Below, piece after piece: positions 1 to 11,420 of a stretch of DNA of 64,000 nucleotides (position 1 is its first letter; each line of letters opens with the position of its first letter). The DNA comes from Paroedura picta (Eukaryota > Chordata > Lepidosauria > Squamata > Gekkonidae), in assembly GCF_049243985.1 (NCBI RefSeq), contig NC_135369.1, positions 24,722,765-24,786,764 of the forward strand, in the 5' to 3' direction. The translations under genes and the position numbers were made by a program. The notes below the pieces were generated by a model. That model searched no databases and had not been told where the DNA came from. It worked only from the letters and a program-made list of their open reading frames with translations.

Positions 1-335
1 CACCGGCCAAGAAGGAACCTTTTTGACAAAGCCCTGGCTGGAATGGGGCTCCCAAGCCACCCACCCCCACCCTAGTGATGTCTATTCCATCCACCAGACT
101 TTGGGGAGGGGGCTTCTGGGGCCAGTTTTTCTACTGGGGGAGGAAGTGTCTGTGGGGATGCTAAAAGGGTTGTTTTTTGTGGGGGGGGGGGGGAGCAGGA
201 AAGCATGGCACATAGATCCAGCCTGCCAGAGCAGAGTTGCCCTGGCCCTGACGAATGATATACTTCACCTTCGTGGGGGAATTGTTCTCTGTCTCCCCCT
301 CCCCATTTTGTCTCTCTCTCTGTGTGTGTGTGACC

Positions 336-341
336 AATAAA
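336..341 (+). promoter_or_regulatory. Possible poly(A) signal of an off-window plus-strand gene
   Basis: An AATAAA follows a pyrimidine- and TG-rich stretch (about 285-330). The preceding 280 bases match no repeat family I recognise, so they could be the 3' UTR of a gene ending in from the left. No coding exon is visible, and AATAAA is common by chance. Confidence 0.2.
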
Positions 342-506
342 GGGACTGGCGCCTCCGCCCGGTTGGAATGAGAGAAGAATCTTATCAGTTCAGTGAGAAA
401 GTGTAAGCCCCTCCCCCCCATTTATTTAGGGGGTGAAAAGCCTTTTGGGAGAGATGGAATGCAGGAGGGGGCAGTGGTGGGAAATGGCTGTTCAGCCCCA
501 GCCGGT

Positions 507-665
507 TTTGATGGTCCCCAATTTGGGTTCCCAAGGCAAGAGACAAGCAGAGGTAGTCTGCCATGGCCTGCCTCTCGGTAGCAACCCTGGACTTCCTTGG
601 CGGTCTCCCATCCAAGTACTGAGCACAGCTGACCCTGCTTCGCTTCCAAGATCCTGCCTGGGTGG
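507..665 (-). repeat. 5S-rRNA-derived SINE, partial
   Basis: Read on the minus strand, the right part resembles the internal promoter half of 5S rRNA (AAGCnnAGCAGGGTC, then AGTACTTGGATGGGAGACC). This is followed by the SINE body ending in words such as GGCAAGAGACAAGCAGAGG. It is diverged and lacks both ends. Confidence 0.65.
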
Positions 666-979
666 CCCTGCCTAGTGTGGACCCTCCGCTTGGAGTCAAG
701 AGGGGGGAAGAGGAAACTGCTGGGTGAATCCCTCCTTTTCCACTGGGAAGCAGAGTTGGGGAGTCCAAGTCCTGTTCCCAGCTCTTGGAGGGCCATGATA
801 ACTAGTTGGCTTGAATAAAATGGGAGGGGGCGGGACCAGATGTCAAGATTATCCCCACTCTGCAAGGGGAATAGGATTGGGGGAATTTGGGGGGCAGGAG
901 TCCACTGACTGTTCCGGTAATGGAGTGGAGTGGCTTTCTGGGGGGGAAATCCACAAACTCTCTAATTAATAACCTAGGA

Positions 980-1115
980 CAGGGGTAGTCAAACTGCAGC
1001 CCTCCAGATGTCCATGGATTACAATTCCCATGAGCCCCTGCCAGCAGTTGCTGGCAGGGGCTCATGGGAATTGTAGTCCATGGATATCTGGAGGGCTGCA
1101 GTTTGACTACCCCTG
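980..1115. mobile_element. Palindromic hAT-type MITE, full length
   Basis: The element is a near-perfect 136-bp hairpin, beginning CAGGGGTAGTCAAACTG and ending with its inverse. It is flanked by 8-bp direct repeats ACCTAGGA/ATCTAGGA (972-979 and 1116-1123). The 8-bp target duplication and CAGGGG ends are typical of non-autonomous hAT transposons. There is no coding capacity. It is one of about 18 copies here. Confidence 0.9.
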
Positions 1116-3000
1116 ATCTAGGAAGCATATGTGGGGGGGGGGGGCAGAAGGGATGTCCAGCAGGTTTGTGGGATATGTAGAAACAGGGCCCTGGGGGGGC
1201 TGAGAGTCTCCACAGCATGGGAATCGTCTCTGTCTCTGTGGCTAGCCTCTGTAACCACAAGATGATTAAAGGCCAGATTTCCTGGAAATCCAACCACTGG
1301 CCCAGCCACCTCCCCCAGATGTTTACCACCCAAATACCACTCTGCTTGGCCTAGTCTGTACTTATCCTTTGCCAGTTCTGGCAAAAGGGGGATTCATACC
1401 CGCCTCACCCATGGCGTCTGCAAGACGAGATATTAGAAGCCGCTGGAAATCAGAGTCCAGGCGTGGCATAAAATTGGGCACCTGCTGCTGGGTTTAATGA
1501 GAGTCTGCCACAGTTTTGCACATTTACCAACACTACTGCATTAAAGGGACAGCATAAAAAATAGAGGGGGGGAGGTGTTGATAGCTTGCTTTGATGATCG
1601 GGTCTAGAGATATGCAAGGACTGAAGCCCTAACAGAAATCCCCTTTTGTACCCTGGAAGCCTGTCATTCCTATCCTCAAATGATTGGGATAACTTAGTGG
1701 TGATGGGAAATCACTCTCTCCTTTATTTTCCTCAGCTCGGCTTTGCAAATGGGCTTCAGCACCAAGCCCTGCCTCTCATTAAGCTCCCAACCAGGGGGGT
1801 GCTGGGGAAGACTGGCTGGTGCTCATCAGAGAAAGCTTCCTAGAATTGAAGTCAGAACAAATGCAAAGCCCACCCCACCCCCACCAGCATCCCATCACCC
1901 CCAACATCATCACTCTGTGCTCCCCCCTCCTTCCCCCAGCTCTCTCATGAGTCAAGGCAAGCAGAGTTCTGGCTCTCCCTCTTATTGATGGGCGTGGTGA
2001 CACCCTGGCACCCTGCCTAGTGGTGGGGGGGGAGTGCTATGGGGTACCCCTGCAAAGCTTGGAAGATTAACCCATTGCTGTCCTGAGGAGGGGGGTGGGG
2101 AGATACCAGTTTAGGTATTTGGAAGCAATTGCTGGCAGGACAGGAGGGAAGGGAAGGGTCCAAAAGTTTTGCAAGGTAATCAGAAATGCTCATAGAGTTA
2201 CTCCAGTTAACTCATTCCTCTTCACAGCCAACCAGAAGTTCTAAAAAAAAAAAACTAGGTATGTACACATGGGGAAGGCTTCCTATTAGTATTCCCATAT
2301 TGTTCCTTCCCATCCTATACGTCTTTAAGTCAAACACTGTCCTGAAAAGCATCATGTTTCCCTCCCCCAGAAAATGCACACCTTCCAGACAAATTTAAAG
2401 TTGGAACTGGGCTAAAGAGGGGAATAATTGGGGAAGGGGCAGGAGCTGATCCTCTGCCCACTTTTTAGAAGTGGGAAGGCCTTCGTAGGTCTGCGGTTAG
2501 GCCGAGTGAGGGACAGAAAGAGTTAATATCAGCTTAAGGAATTTGAGCTTTCTGCAGAGTTTTAACAAGGAACAGATGGGGGTGGCATCTGCAGGACAGG
2601 ATGGGCTGCCCCCTCCTCACACAACCCTTGTCCCAGTGCCCCCCTATAGATCCTTCATCAGGCCCACCCTCTCCTCTCCCTTAGGAAGGTTTGGTGAGTT
2701 AGGCAGCTGTGCAGCGGGCAGAAATGCAATAGGTAGAGCTGTGCCTCCAGTGGGGGAGATATTGCAGCTCTTAATAGCACAGGGACCCTTCTAAGAAGAG
2801 GGGGAAGGATAGCGTATCTAAATGCAGCTTCAATTCCAGAAACAAAGGTGCGGTGATATTCCTTTCCTATTGTCTGATCCCAGATGTTTAGGGGATGGAT
2901 GAGCTCCCACGTCAGAAAGCTGGGTTGGTTCTAAGCACTTTGTGGAGGTAAAGGCCTGCAGAAGCCACTTCAATGTTTTCTTTCACATTCCTGAGCTGAG
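1116..3000. other. Stretch without recognised gene or repeat
   Basis: The short open frames here have no recognisable domain and no convincing splice signals. G- and C-runs and an A-run near 2243 are the only obvious structure. Part may be very old repeat. Confidence 0.4.
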
Positions 3001-3005
3001 CTTTG

Positions 3006-3145
3006 AAAACATGGCTCCATGTTAGAGCATCTGTTAGGCATGCAGAGGGTCCCAGGTTCAATCCCTGGCATCTCCCCTTCGGAAAGGATCAGGTCAGTAG
3101 GCAATGTGAAAGATTTCAAAGAGACAGCTGCTGCAATATTGACCT
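3006..3145 (+). repeat. tRNA-derived SINE (B-box type), partial
   Basis: A tRNA-like B-box region (CCAGGTTCAATCCCTGGCAT at about 3051) is followed by a body with TCAGGTCAGTAGGCAATGTG. The same family occurs at 3625, 40560, 41978, 47250 and 63518. The 3' part is lost. Confidence 0.7.
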
Positions 3146-3243
3146 TGATAGACCAGTGTTCTCATTCAACAGAAAACAGATTCAGGTGTTCAACTACAAA
3201 CAGGATGGGGAAATCAGAGATGCCAGTTCTCAAACCTACCGAC

Positions 3244-3369
3244 TCAGGGATGGCCAAACTGTGGCTCTCCAGATGTCCATGGACTACAATTCCCATGAGT
3301 CTCTGCCACACTGGCTCATGGGAACTGTAGCTCATGGACATCTGGAGAGCCACAGTTTGGCCACCCTTG
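3244..3369. mobile_element. Palindromic hAT-type MITE (TGGCCAAAC subfamily)
   Basis: The palindrome begins CAGGGATGGCCAAACTG and ends with the inverted GGCCACCCTTG. The flanking 8-mers (TACCGACT/CTACGTAT) are poorly conserved, so this is an older copy. Confidence 0.85.
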
Positions 3370-3384
3370 CTACGTATTTATAAT

Positions 3385-3600
3385 TAGTGACACCCTGCTT
3401 TTCTCTTCTGTGGAGAAACAAAGTGGCTTGCAGCATTGTGTTTCCTCCTTCCTTTTGTTGTCACAACAATCTTGCGAGGTAGATTAGACTGAGAAAGAAT
3501 TAATGGTACAAAGGTCACTTGGCAAACTTCCATGGCAGAGCGTTGATTCAAACTGGGGACTCCCATATCCTTCTATCCAGTACACCACACTGGCTCTGCA
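3385..3600 (-). repeat. Old tRNA-type SINE, antisense
   Basis: The antisense text carries SINE words (CACAACAATCTTGCGAGGTA, then CAAGGTCAC-like, then a run resembling CTACACCACACTGGCTCT at 3580-3597). These match the head of a tRNA-derived SINE also seen in plus orientation at 15260. Divergence is high. Confidence 0.5.
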
Positions 3601-3624
3601 GGGCCTGATTCTTAAATCTCAATG

Positions 3625-3836
3625 GTGAAGGATTCTATACATCACACATCAAGCTGCCTTATACCATCAGCACATCAATCTCAGTATTGTCTACTCAGAT
3701 TGGCAGCACCTCTCCAGGATCTCAGGACAAGGTCTTTCACCTCACCTACCAGGTGATCCTTTCAACTAGAGATGCTGGGGATTGAACCTGGGACCTTCTG
3801 CAGGCCAAGCAGATGTTCGACTGCTCTGGCCCCTCT
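3625..3836 (-). repeat. tRNA-derived SINE (B-box type)
   Basis: This is nearly full length in antisense. It starts AAGCTGCCTTATACCATCAG and contains GGGATTGAACCTGGGACCTT, the complement of the tRNA B-box region seen at 3051. It is the best copy of the family in the window's left part. Confidence 0.8.
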
Positions 3837-3934
3837 CTTCATGCTCAAAGGCACCATAGTATTTATATACAACAATAATACTGTGCATCTTCTATAAGGA
3901 GATACAGATCAATGATCACAGATCACTGAGGTAC

Positions 3935-4665
3935 TGTGCATGGCATTTTACCATCTTCACCTACTAGCGCCTTACCCGCCCCTAGACTGTCGGGCCACAG
4001 TGATCTGTGCGACGGTCACCTATAGATTGGACTTCTGTAACACACTCTATGCTGGCCTGCCTTTGTCCTTGACCCGGAAACTCCAGCTGGTACAAAATGC
4101 AGCTGCTAGGGTCCTCATGGGTTCATCTTGGAGGACCTGTATCCAGCCAGTGCTGAGGCAGCTGCACTGGTTACCAGTTATGGCCCGGATCAGGTTCAAG
4201 GTTCTGGTTTTGACCATTGCCATCCACAGCTTGGGCCCTGCCTATCTGAGGGACTGCTTGTCTGATTATGCCCTCCGCAGGGCCCTTCACTCTGCAAGCA
4301 CTGTTGGTAGTCCCTGGCCCCAGAGAGATATTCCTGGCCCCGATCTGGTGGAATGAGCTCCCAGGAGAACTGAGGGCCCAGTCAAAGTTCCACAAGGCCT
4401 GTAAAATGGAGCTCTTCAACCAGGTCTCTGGAATAGGCCAGGTTCTTAAGATCAATGCCCCCCCCCCTGGCTGCGCTATACCAAAGTGCAAACCCCTTGG
4501 CGGATGACTATGGGTAGGAGGGTTCTTATAGCTGAGACTTATGCTAATTGTGAGACTTTTAACTTTATTTTAAGCACTGGGATTTTTATGGGGCTTAGAT
4601 TGCTATTGCAATTCGCCTTGAGTCCCCGGAGGAAGGCAAACTATAAATTCAATAAATAATCATAA
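3935..4665 (+). mobile_element. L2-type LINE 3' end
   Basis: The frame 3940-4356 encodes the C-terminal region of an L2 reverse transcriptase ORF2, with the words RLDFCNTLYAGLP, LQLVQNAAARVL and LRQLHWLPV. The next frame continues with IWWNELPGELRAQSKFHKAC. The 3' end reads GCCTTGAGTCCCCGG, then a CAATAAATAAT-type tail at about 4650. It is 5' truncated and frameshifted, so it is a dead copy. Confidence 0.9.
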
Positions 4666-5194
4666 TAATATCAGCAACAACAACAACAATAATAGATGAC
4701 CCCTGGTTCTTAAGACACTTTCAAGAGCAATGCCCTGGTGATGCCTGGTTCCAGAAGGGCAGAAAAGGAACAGGTCTTTGAACATATCAGCACCTAGCAA
4801 ATGTACATGCAAGGAAACACATACACACACTCAAAGACAAGTTAGCAGAGACAACCACGGTGACAGACTGGTAGCGATGCAGTTAAGGGAATGTTCCCTT
4901 GTATTCACCGCCAGCCCCCCCAACAGAAAACCAGCCTAGCAAGCAGACCTTTCCCCTTGCAGTCCTTTGTGAAACCTTTAAAGCTAAGGGGTCTTCTAAG
5001 TGGGACCCTAACAGCTTAAGTCAGAAATGGCATTCTCCGCATGCTCCCTCCTCTATGAACCAGGCTACAGTTTTCCCTTCTTTGGCATTTCCCTTTCCAC
5101 ACAGCATCAAGCCACAATTCTAGCTTGCACGAAAGTTAGAACGGTCAACTGAAGTTTGGCATTATGAACAGAGACACTGCAACATCCTCTAGAA

Positions 5195-5539
5195 CAGTGG
5201 TCCCCAAGCTTTTTATCACCGGGGACCGGTCAATGCTTGACAATTTTACTGAGACCCGGGGGGAGGGGTAGTGTTTTGCCAAGCGACCGCCCGAGCCCCT
5301 GCTCCACTTGCTTTCCAGCCAGTGCCCCTGACTTCCCACCGCCCGCTGAGGGGTGCTGCCAGCAGCAGCTGCACAGTGCCATGCCAAAGGGGAGCCCCAG
5401 CCATGGCAGCCACTGGAGAGCACCAAAGGTGAGCCGGCGGCAGAGTGGCAGGGCAGCCCCCGAGGCAGCAGCCGGGGAGGAGGACGAGGAGGAGCCGCGG
5501 ACCGGTCCCGGTCCCTGGTCTGGGGGTTGGGGACCACTG
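5195..5539. mobile_element. Non-autonomous hAT element (CAGTGGTCCCC ends)
   Basis: The ends are CAGTGGTCCCCAAGC and its inverse GGGGACCACTG, with a perfect 8-bp duplication CTCTAGAA on both sides (5187-5194, 5540-5547). The ends resemble the Charlie-like MER families of mammals. The GC-rich interior shows only spurious open frames. Confidence 0.9.
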
Positions 5540-5624
5540 CTCTAGAAAGCATACTTAACCTTTAAGGCATTATCGGCACATTTTAAAGGGAACGTATTAA
5601 GCAATAAACTTGTCGGACTGTCTG

Positions 5625-5697
5625 AGGAAGACTGCATGCACAAGAAAGCTTACCCCTTGGATAAAACTTTAAAAGGTGCCACTGGACTCAGTGTTTA
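5625..5697 (+). repeat. Fragment of the 'AAGGTGCCACTGGACTC' repeat family
   Basis: The words GAGGAAGACTGCATGCAC and AAAAGGTGCCACTGGACTC recur at 8025, 9459, 12935, 24060, 33935, 36840, 58085 and 63150. I cannot classify the family. It often carries a conserved 'TTAAAGGTGCCACTGGACTC' edge. Confidence 0.5.
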
Positions 5698-5919
5698 AAT
5701 CCTGTATCTCTGCAATCCATGATGTAACAATTGGACTTAAAAAAAATCAGATTAGGGGCAGATGTATTTAAACATTTGCCAAGCCATTTTCAGTGAAATT
5801 GGGGTTGTCGGGTGTAAAATTTGTGGAAACTTTGGAGCTGCAGAGATCTTCCATTGTGTGAATACTCTCATCAGCATGTGCTCGGCAAAGGGTTTTGTAC
5901 AACCCCAGTCTTCTCTATA

Positions 5920-6200
5920 GTCAGCTTGGTGTAGTGGTTAGGGGTGCGGACTTCTAATCTGGCAAGCCGGGTTTGATTCCCCGCTCCTCCCCTACATGCA
6001 GTTAGCTGGGTGATCTTGGGCTTGCCACAGCATTGATAAAGCTGTTCTGAGGGAGCAGGAATATCAGGGCTCTCTCAGCCCCACCTCCCTCACAGGGTCT
6101 CTGTTGTGGGGAGAGGAAGGGAAGGCGACTGTAAGCCGCTTTTAGACTCCTTCTGGTAGAGAAAAGGGGCATATAAGAACCAACTCTTCTTCTTCTTCTA
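5920..6200 (+). mobile_element. Sauria SINE, near full length
   Basis: The tRNA-derived head (AGCTTGGTGTAGTGGTTAGG) is followed by a B box (GGTTTGATTCC) and the body TGTGGGGAGAGGAAGGGAAG. The Bov-B-like tail TATAAGAACCAACTCTTC ends in a CTT repeat. This SINE family is mobilised by Bov-B LINEs and is typical of squamates. Confidence 0.9.
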
Positions 6201-6203
6201 GCC

Positions 6204-6343
6204 CAGGGGTGGACAAACTGTGACTCTCCAGATGTCCATGGACTACAATTACCACGACCCCCTGGCAGCATAGCCAATTGACAGGGGCTTATGGTAATTG
6301 TAGTCCATGGACATCTGGCGAGCCACTGTTTGTCCACCCCCTG
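6204..6343. mobile_element. Palindromic hAT-type MITE
   Basis: It begins CAGGGGTGGACAAACTG and ends CACCCCCTG. The flanks TTCTAGCC and CTATAGCC are a decayed 8-bp duplication. It lies directly behind the CTT tail of the Sauria SINE. Confidence 0.85.
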
Positions 6344-6976
6344 CTATAGCCTAATAGAAATCAAGTATAGAGGACCGCCATAAGCTAGGAGTAGCTGCTG
6401 TTATAACGACCTTATACTCTGTTTAAGAGACATATATTTAATAATCTGAAGTTTGTCTGAAAACTATGAATTTAATGTCTCTTGACAAAGCCAGTGGGCG
6501 AAACGCGTTGGGACTGCTTTGTACAATAAAGAATAAAGCAAGAAATAATAGAAGATTCAAGACTCTACAGAAGTCTATTTTGAATATTGTGCTTGCCACC
6601 TTGGTATCCCAGTTGCCTCTATACTTGATTTTTATTTGATCCTTCACTGGGTCCTACCCCTCTTAATTTATCATAGCCTAATAGAAAGCATTAATACTAT
6701 GCCTTCTATTAGGACCTCAGCACGGCTACCTCTATCACTGGATCTGTTAAGAGCCGGAGCTGCGTTTGCTCATTTTACTGAGGTAGAAGCAGATCTCTCT
6801 AGAATCCATCAACACTGGTTTGGCTGAACATTTTCAAAACCTTCCAAGCACTCAAGCTTGGCCCAAAGAGATGTCTTCTATCCGAGGCTTGGGGTCACAA
6901 TGCAGCCAGTTTTCAGTGTCAATCCCTAGAATAAAAGTAACCCCAAAGGAAGAGTGTTCCCCTGAGCATTCTACAG

Positions 6977-7037
6977 CAGGGGCCATCAAACTGCAGCCCT
7001 CCAGATGTCCATGGACTACCATTCCCATGAGCCCCTG
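6977..7037. mobile_element. Half-length hAT MITE with target duplication
   Basis: Only the left arm is present (CAGGGGCCATCAAACTGC to GAGCCCCTG). Yet the 8-bp flanks TTCTACAG (6969-6976) and TTCTTCAG (7038-7045) match at 7 of 8. The internal CCCCTG next to the hairpin loop appears to have served as the right end. Confidence 0.7.
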
Positions 7038-7305
7038 TTCTTCAGAGTGCTTGGAGTACAACTGTGATTGGAACCCTGAAGTCTCAAGATTCTGCTTCAC
7101 ATCCCGGTTTGATTAAGAAATTGTGGGCTACTTGGAAGGGTCCATATGAGGAGGAGGGGGAGGGGGAGGAAAGCACACTCAGCTATTCCTGGAATAATGC
7201 AAGTGGCTTACTGATTTTACCCTACTCTGGTGGTCTTGGGTTCGTGTACGTTCCCCCCAGCATTTCTCCGAGGCTGCCATTGTAACTGCCTGCGTTATAT
7301 ATAGG

Positions 7306-7482
7306 GATGCCAACCTCAAGGTGGTGAATAGAGATTTCCTGGAATCGCTAGGCAACAGGGATCAGTTCATAGCTGCTTTGGAAGGTAGAATCTATGTCCC
7401 TTCCACACCTATACCTCTTCCACCTCAAGCTCCACCCCCAAAGTCTCCAGGTATTTCCTCACCTGGAGCTGGCAACCCTAAG
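7306..7482 (+). repeat. 'TTGCCAAC' inverted-end repeat family copy
   Basis: The copy starts near ATGCCAACCTCAAGGTGG and ends CTGGAGCTGGCAACCCTAA, so the two ends are inverted versions of each other (GCCAACCTCCAGGTGG type). The family, about 180-200 bp, recurs more than twelve times here and behaves like a short-TIR DNA transposon. I cannot name it. Confidence 0.65.
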
Positions 7483-8147
7483 AACTGAGAGAAAAGGGAA
7501 TAGTATATACGAAACAGAAAGGTGTCTATATCTGAGCATGCACAGAGTGCCTTCTTCCCATCAGTCCCAGCCAGTCCCTACAGTAACATGAGAGATTAAA
7601 ACCAAGCCCACCCAAAAAGTTAGAGGGTGCCTCCCCACCACTCATTTTTTAAAACTGTGTGAGAAATGTGGAGATTTTTTAAAGGGAACTCAAGAAGTTG
7701 CATTTTTGCAGCTGCAGGACTCCCCAGTCCCTTTTACTACTGCTTCATTTTACCTTTCCATCGAGGGTCTCTTTGTTTGCTGCAGGTTGGGGGGAGGGTC
7801 TATCCTTCAGAGGAATGAAACTGGGAAGCGTGATGAGACCCCCAGCATTACCGGCTTCACACATGCATGCACAGTGCTTGGGTGGGAAATTCACCATCCG
7901 GCCCACACGCAGGAGAAGGCCATGAGCAGGCCAGGAATGGGGTGGGCGGGCCAGCCTTGGGACCGCAGACACCGGGGTTCCTCTCTGGAGTCTGGGAACA
8001 GCAGTGAGGTCAAGCAGTTCAGAAGTTTAAGTCCAAGTCCAATGGCACCTTTAAGACCAACAAAGAGGACTGTTGTTACTGTATGTCAATACGGAATTTG
8101 CTAGGAATCTGCTCCACAGTTCTCCTTGCATAGCAAGGAGTTTTTAA

Positions 8148-8757
8148 AACTGTTGTTGTTGTTATGTGCGAAGTCGTGTCCGACCCATCGCGACCCCATG
8201 GACAATGATCCTCCAGGCCTTCCTGTCCTCCACCATTCCCCGGAGTCCATTTAAGTTTGCACCGACTGCTTCAGTGACTCCATCCAGCCACCTCATTCTC
8301 TGTCGTCCCCTTCTTCTTTTGCCCTCGATCGCTCCCAGCATTAGGCTCTTCTCCAGGGAGTCCTTCCTTCTCATGAGGTGGCCAAAGTATTTGAGTTTCA
8401 TCTTCAGGATCTGGCCTTCTAAAGAGCAGTCAGGGCTGATCTCCTCGAGGACTGACCGGTTTGTTCGCCTTGCAGTCCAAGGGACTCGCAAGAGTCTTCT
8501 CCAGCACCAGAGTTCAAAAGCCTCAATTCTTTGATGCTCGGCCTTCCTTATGGTCCAACTTTCGCAGCCATACATTGCAACTGGGAAGACCATAGCCTTG
8601 ACTAAACGCACTTTTGTTGGCAGGGTGATGTCTCTGCTTTTTAGGATGCTGTCTAGATTTGCCATAGCTTTCCTCCCCAGGAGCAAGCGTCTTTTAATTT
8701 CTTTGCTGCAGTCCCCATCTGCAGTGATCTTGGAGCCCAGGAAAATAAAATCTGTAG
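8148..8757 (-). mobile_element. Bov-B (RTE-clade) LINE 3' end
   Basis: On the minus strand, residues such as LLGRKAMANLDSILKSRDIT, YGCESWTIRKAE, LRVPWTARRTNRSVLEEISP and GHLMRRKDSLEKSLMLG match the C-terminal part of the Bov-B reverse transcriptase ORF. The 174-residue frame 8686-8162 is open, so the copy is fairly young. It is 5' truncated at about 8757, and its 3' end at 8148-8165 has TTG repeats. Confidence 0.95.
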
Positions 8758-9458
8758 TATGTTTAAAAAGTGAGTGGGGTGAAGTAAGTTGGGGTAAGTT
8801 GGGGGAGCTGGTGTAAACTGGCCAGTCTTATCGGGTGGAAAAGAATAATGTTTTATAACCTTTTACTGGGTGCCACCCCCCACCCCACCCCAGCTGAATT
8901 CCTTGACCTTTAATTGCTGCAGACTGGGAAGATTAACAGGGCTGAAATCCTGCATCTCCCTCTGGATATTAGTAGTTAGAACACAGAAGGGATAAAGAGA
9001 CCAAGCTGGTTAATCCAGCACTGGGTGAGATTGTGGCGTCCAGTGGTTAGAGCACAACAGGCCCCTCTTCTCCTGGGTTGTCTTTCTCAAGGAGGGTGAA
9101 GGCAGACATTGGCTGTTTTCTCTGGCCCAGGTTGCTGTAAGGTCAGGAACGCACAGTCCCTTCTGCAGACAGCAGGGTTGTCAGTGAAGAGGGTTGTCTC
9201 CACCCAAATTGCAAGCTTGGGGGACAGAATTACAGTCTGGGAGGGGAGAACGCTTTGTTTTCTTTCATCCTGACCTTCTACCTCCTCCACAGTTCAGTTC
9301 GACTCCTCTGTGAGACTCAATAGAACTAGCATTTAGGGAACATGAAAGCTTTAATAGCAAGAGTTCTCACATGTACCTCCCTGGATCTGAACACTGTAAT
9401 CGCTCCCACAGGAGACTTTGTGACTAGCATTCAACTGGGTCTGAAGTTGTACTACAAA

Positions 9459-9562
9459 ATTTGAGTCCAATGGCACCTTTAAGACCAATAAGGATTTATT
9501 CAAGGCGGGAGCCCATCTTGGTTGGTCTTAAAGGTGCCGTTGGACTCAAATTTTCTTGCAGC
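9459..9562. repeat. Inverted pair of 'GGTGCC' repeat ends
   Basis: AAATTTGAGTCCAATGGCAC at 9459 is mirrored by GTGCCGTTGGACTCAAATTT ending at about 9553, giving a roughly 40-bp stem around a 25-base loop. It looks like a foldback copy of the family at 5625. Confidence 0.65.
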
Positions 9563-9884
9563 TAGTAGTTTCTTTCAAAATGAAAGGTGAAACTTAGACA
9601 GGACTTTGAGCTGGTTACTCAGCAGCAGGATAAAAGCACTCTGTACATGCTCAGAGCACTTTTCTCTGCAGTGCTTAGAGCACTGCTGTGGGAAGCATGA
9701 GGGAGGATGGGGCTGGGAGGAGTCCAAGGCATCTGGTAGTATCACACCAGTAGACTACCAGAGGACAGCAAGATGTGCAGGTCCAAAGCAGGCTCTTGTC
9801 AGATGAAAAGGAGCGCCAAATTTTATGCTTTTGCAGCTGATCATGAGGAAAACCTTCTGGTAGACTGTGGCCTGCAGATTAACC

Positions 9885-9930
<46 letters not shown>
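9885..9930. repeat. (CT)n microsatellite
   Basis: About 21 uninterrupted CT units. Confidence 0.95.
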
Positions 9931-9932
<2 letters not shown>

Positions 9933-10267
9933 CTCTTCCACTTTCAATGGCAGCCACTCTGCCCCTCATTGGGAGCAAATCACCTTGCTTTATGGCACAA
10001 GTGTCCCACAAAACACACACAAACACATGCTCACGCCCACAGTTCTTTAATACCTGGATGAGTGTGTCCTTTTAAAATAAGGCATCCATTTTCCAGCTTC
10101 AGTATCTCTGCAGTGAAAAAGATTCCCCCCCCCACTTTCCCCCTTGGAAGGGCTTCCTTATCTTCAACAGCTGCAGAACAGGCATAAATTCAACAGGTGA
10201 AGATGCCCTTACCATCTTGAAGAGGGCCTAACTGCAACCATATGTATTTCTGCTTGTACAGACTGTC

Positions 10268-10680
10268 TGTGGAAGACAGAATCATAGAGTTGGAAGGGGC
10301 CATACAGGCCATCTAGTCCAACCCCCTGCTCAACGCAGGATCAGCCCTAAGCATCCTAAAGCATCCAATAAAAGTGTGTATCCAACCTTTGCTTGAAGAC
10401 TGCCAGTGAGGGGGAGCTCACCATATCCTTAGGCAGACTAAATCATTGCTGAACTACTCTGACTGTGAAATTTCCCCCCTAATATCTAGCCTATATCGTT
10501 GTACTTGTAGTTTAAACCCATTACTGCATGTCCTCTCCTCTGCAGCCAGCAGAAACAGCATCCTGCCCTCCTCCAAGTGACAACCTTTCAAATACTTAAA
10601 GAGGGCTATCATGTCCCCTCTCAACCTCCTTTTCTCCAGGCTGAACATTCCCAAGTCCCTCAACCTATCTTCATAGGACA
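10268..10680 (-). mobile_element. CR1 LINE 3' end
   Basis: The copy is antisense. It starts with the CR1 tail complement (CATAGAGTTGGAAGGGGCCA). The minus frame at 10663-10454 encodes [20 protein letters not shown], the conserved ORF2 C-terminus of CR1. It is 5' truncated. Confidence 0.9.
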
Positions 10681-10799
10681 GTGAGGTGCAGTGGTCAGAG
10701 CAGAATACTCTTGTCAGGGCTTTTCGGGGAGACGCTGGAAAGGAATGGTCTTGCCTGGGTCAACCAAGCCCTGGAACCTATCGTTCCCCATCCTGTATT

Positions 10800-11420
10800 T
10801 CTCTCCCTTTTGAGGCCGGTGTTTGTGTGTGTGCCGAGGGGGGGGGCTACTCGCCTGTCCCCCCCCCCACTTCAGGGAGAAGCTGGGCGCCAGGCGTCCG
10901 GGGGTCCCTCCTCCTTGCTCTCGTAGCAACCATTCCCCCACTTGGCCCTCTTCCTCCCGCGGAAAGGCCATCGGGCTCCATGGGGGCTGCGGTTGCGCGG
11001 GGGACGCGGCGTTCCTTCGCTCCCACCTTTTCTGGGCGTGGAGACCCTCTTCTCCGCTCCCACCCCTCGCGCCATCCAGACAGCCGTCTCAACCCCCTGC
11101 TGAAACACAAGCCGACGTGGGCCTCCAGCTGGGACTGGGGGAGGCAAAGCTGAGGCCTTATGGGGATGTGGAGCCTACTTGTGGATGGGGGGGGGGGGGC
11201 GCTGAAGAGTCTTCGTTGCACGCACGCCAGACCTTTCGTTGTAATATGAGATCCTTGAGGCTTCGGCTGGCGAGCCTGCCTCGATATGAGCGGTGCGGGA
11301 AGGAAGTGCGCTTCACGCATGTTCAGAGGCACTCTTTTCGGCAGTCACTTCGCAAACGCGGAAGTGTTAACAGGCATTGTAGAGAAATTTAACAGGCATT
11401 GTAGAGAAAGGGCAGACTTA
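10800..11420. promoter_or_regulatory. CpG-rich block, possible promoter
   Basis: CpG is clearly denser here than around it, especially at 10955-11075 and 11280-11360. CGGAAGT-type ETS motifs occur near 11300 and at about 11358 (GCGGAAGTG). A 21-bp segment containing AACAGGCATTGTAGAGAAA is repeated in tandem at about 11370-11410. Open frames exist on both strands but none looks like a known protein. It could be an unmethylated promoter of an unidentified gene, or GC-rich repeat. Confidence 0.35.

Noticed and set aside
980-1115. Repeated perfect hairpins as microRNA precursors or terminators
   Set aside because: They have CAGGGG ends and 8-bp target duplications at many sites, so they are MITEs; processing to small RNAs cannot be judged from sequence.
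5237-5545. Alanine/proline-rich plus-strand frame as a gene
   Set aside because: It lies wholly inside the hAT element bounded by CTCTAGAA duplications.
8162-8686. 174-codon frame as a host protein
   Set aside because: The residues are those of the Bov-B LINE reverse transcriptase C-terminus.
10823-11392. Overlapping open frames on both strands in the CpG-rich block as coding sequence
   Set aside because: GC-rich sequence lacks stop codons by composition; neither frame shows a domain or a splice-consistent partner.
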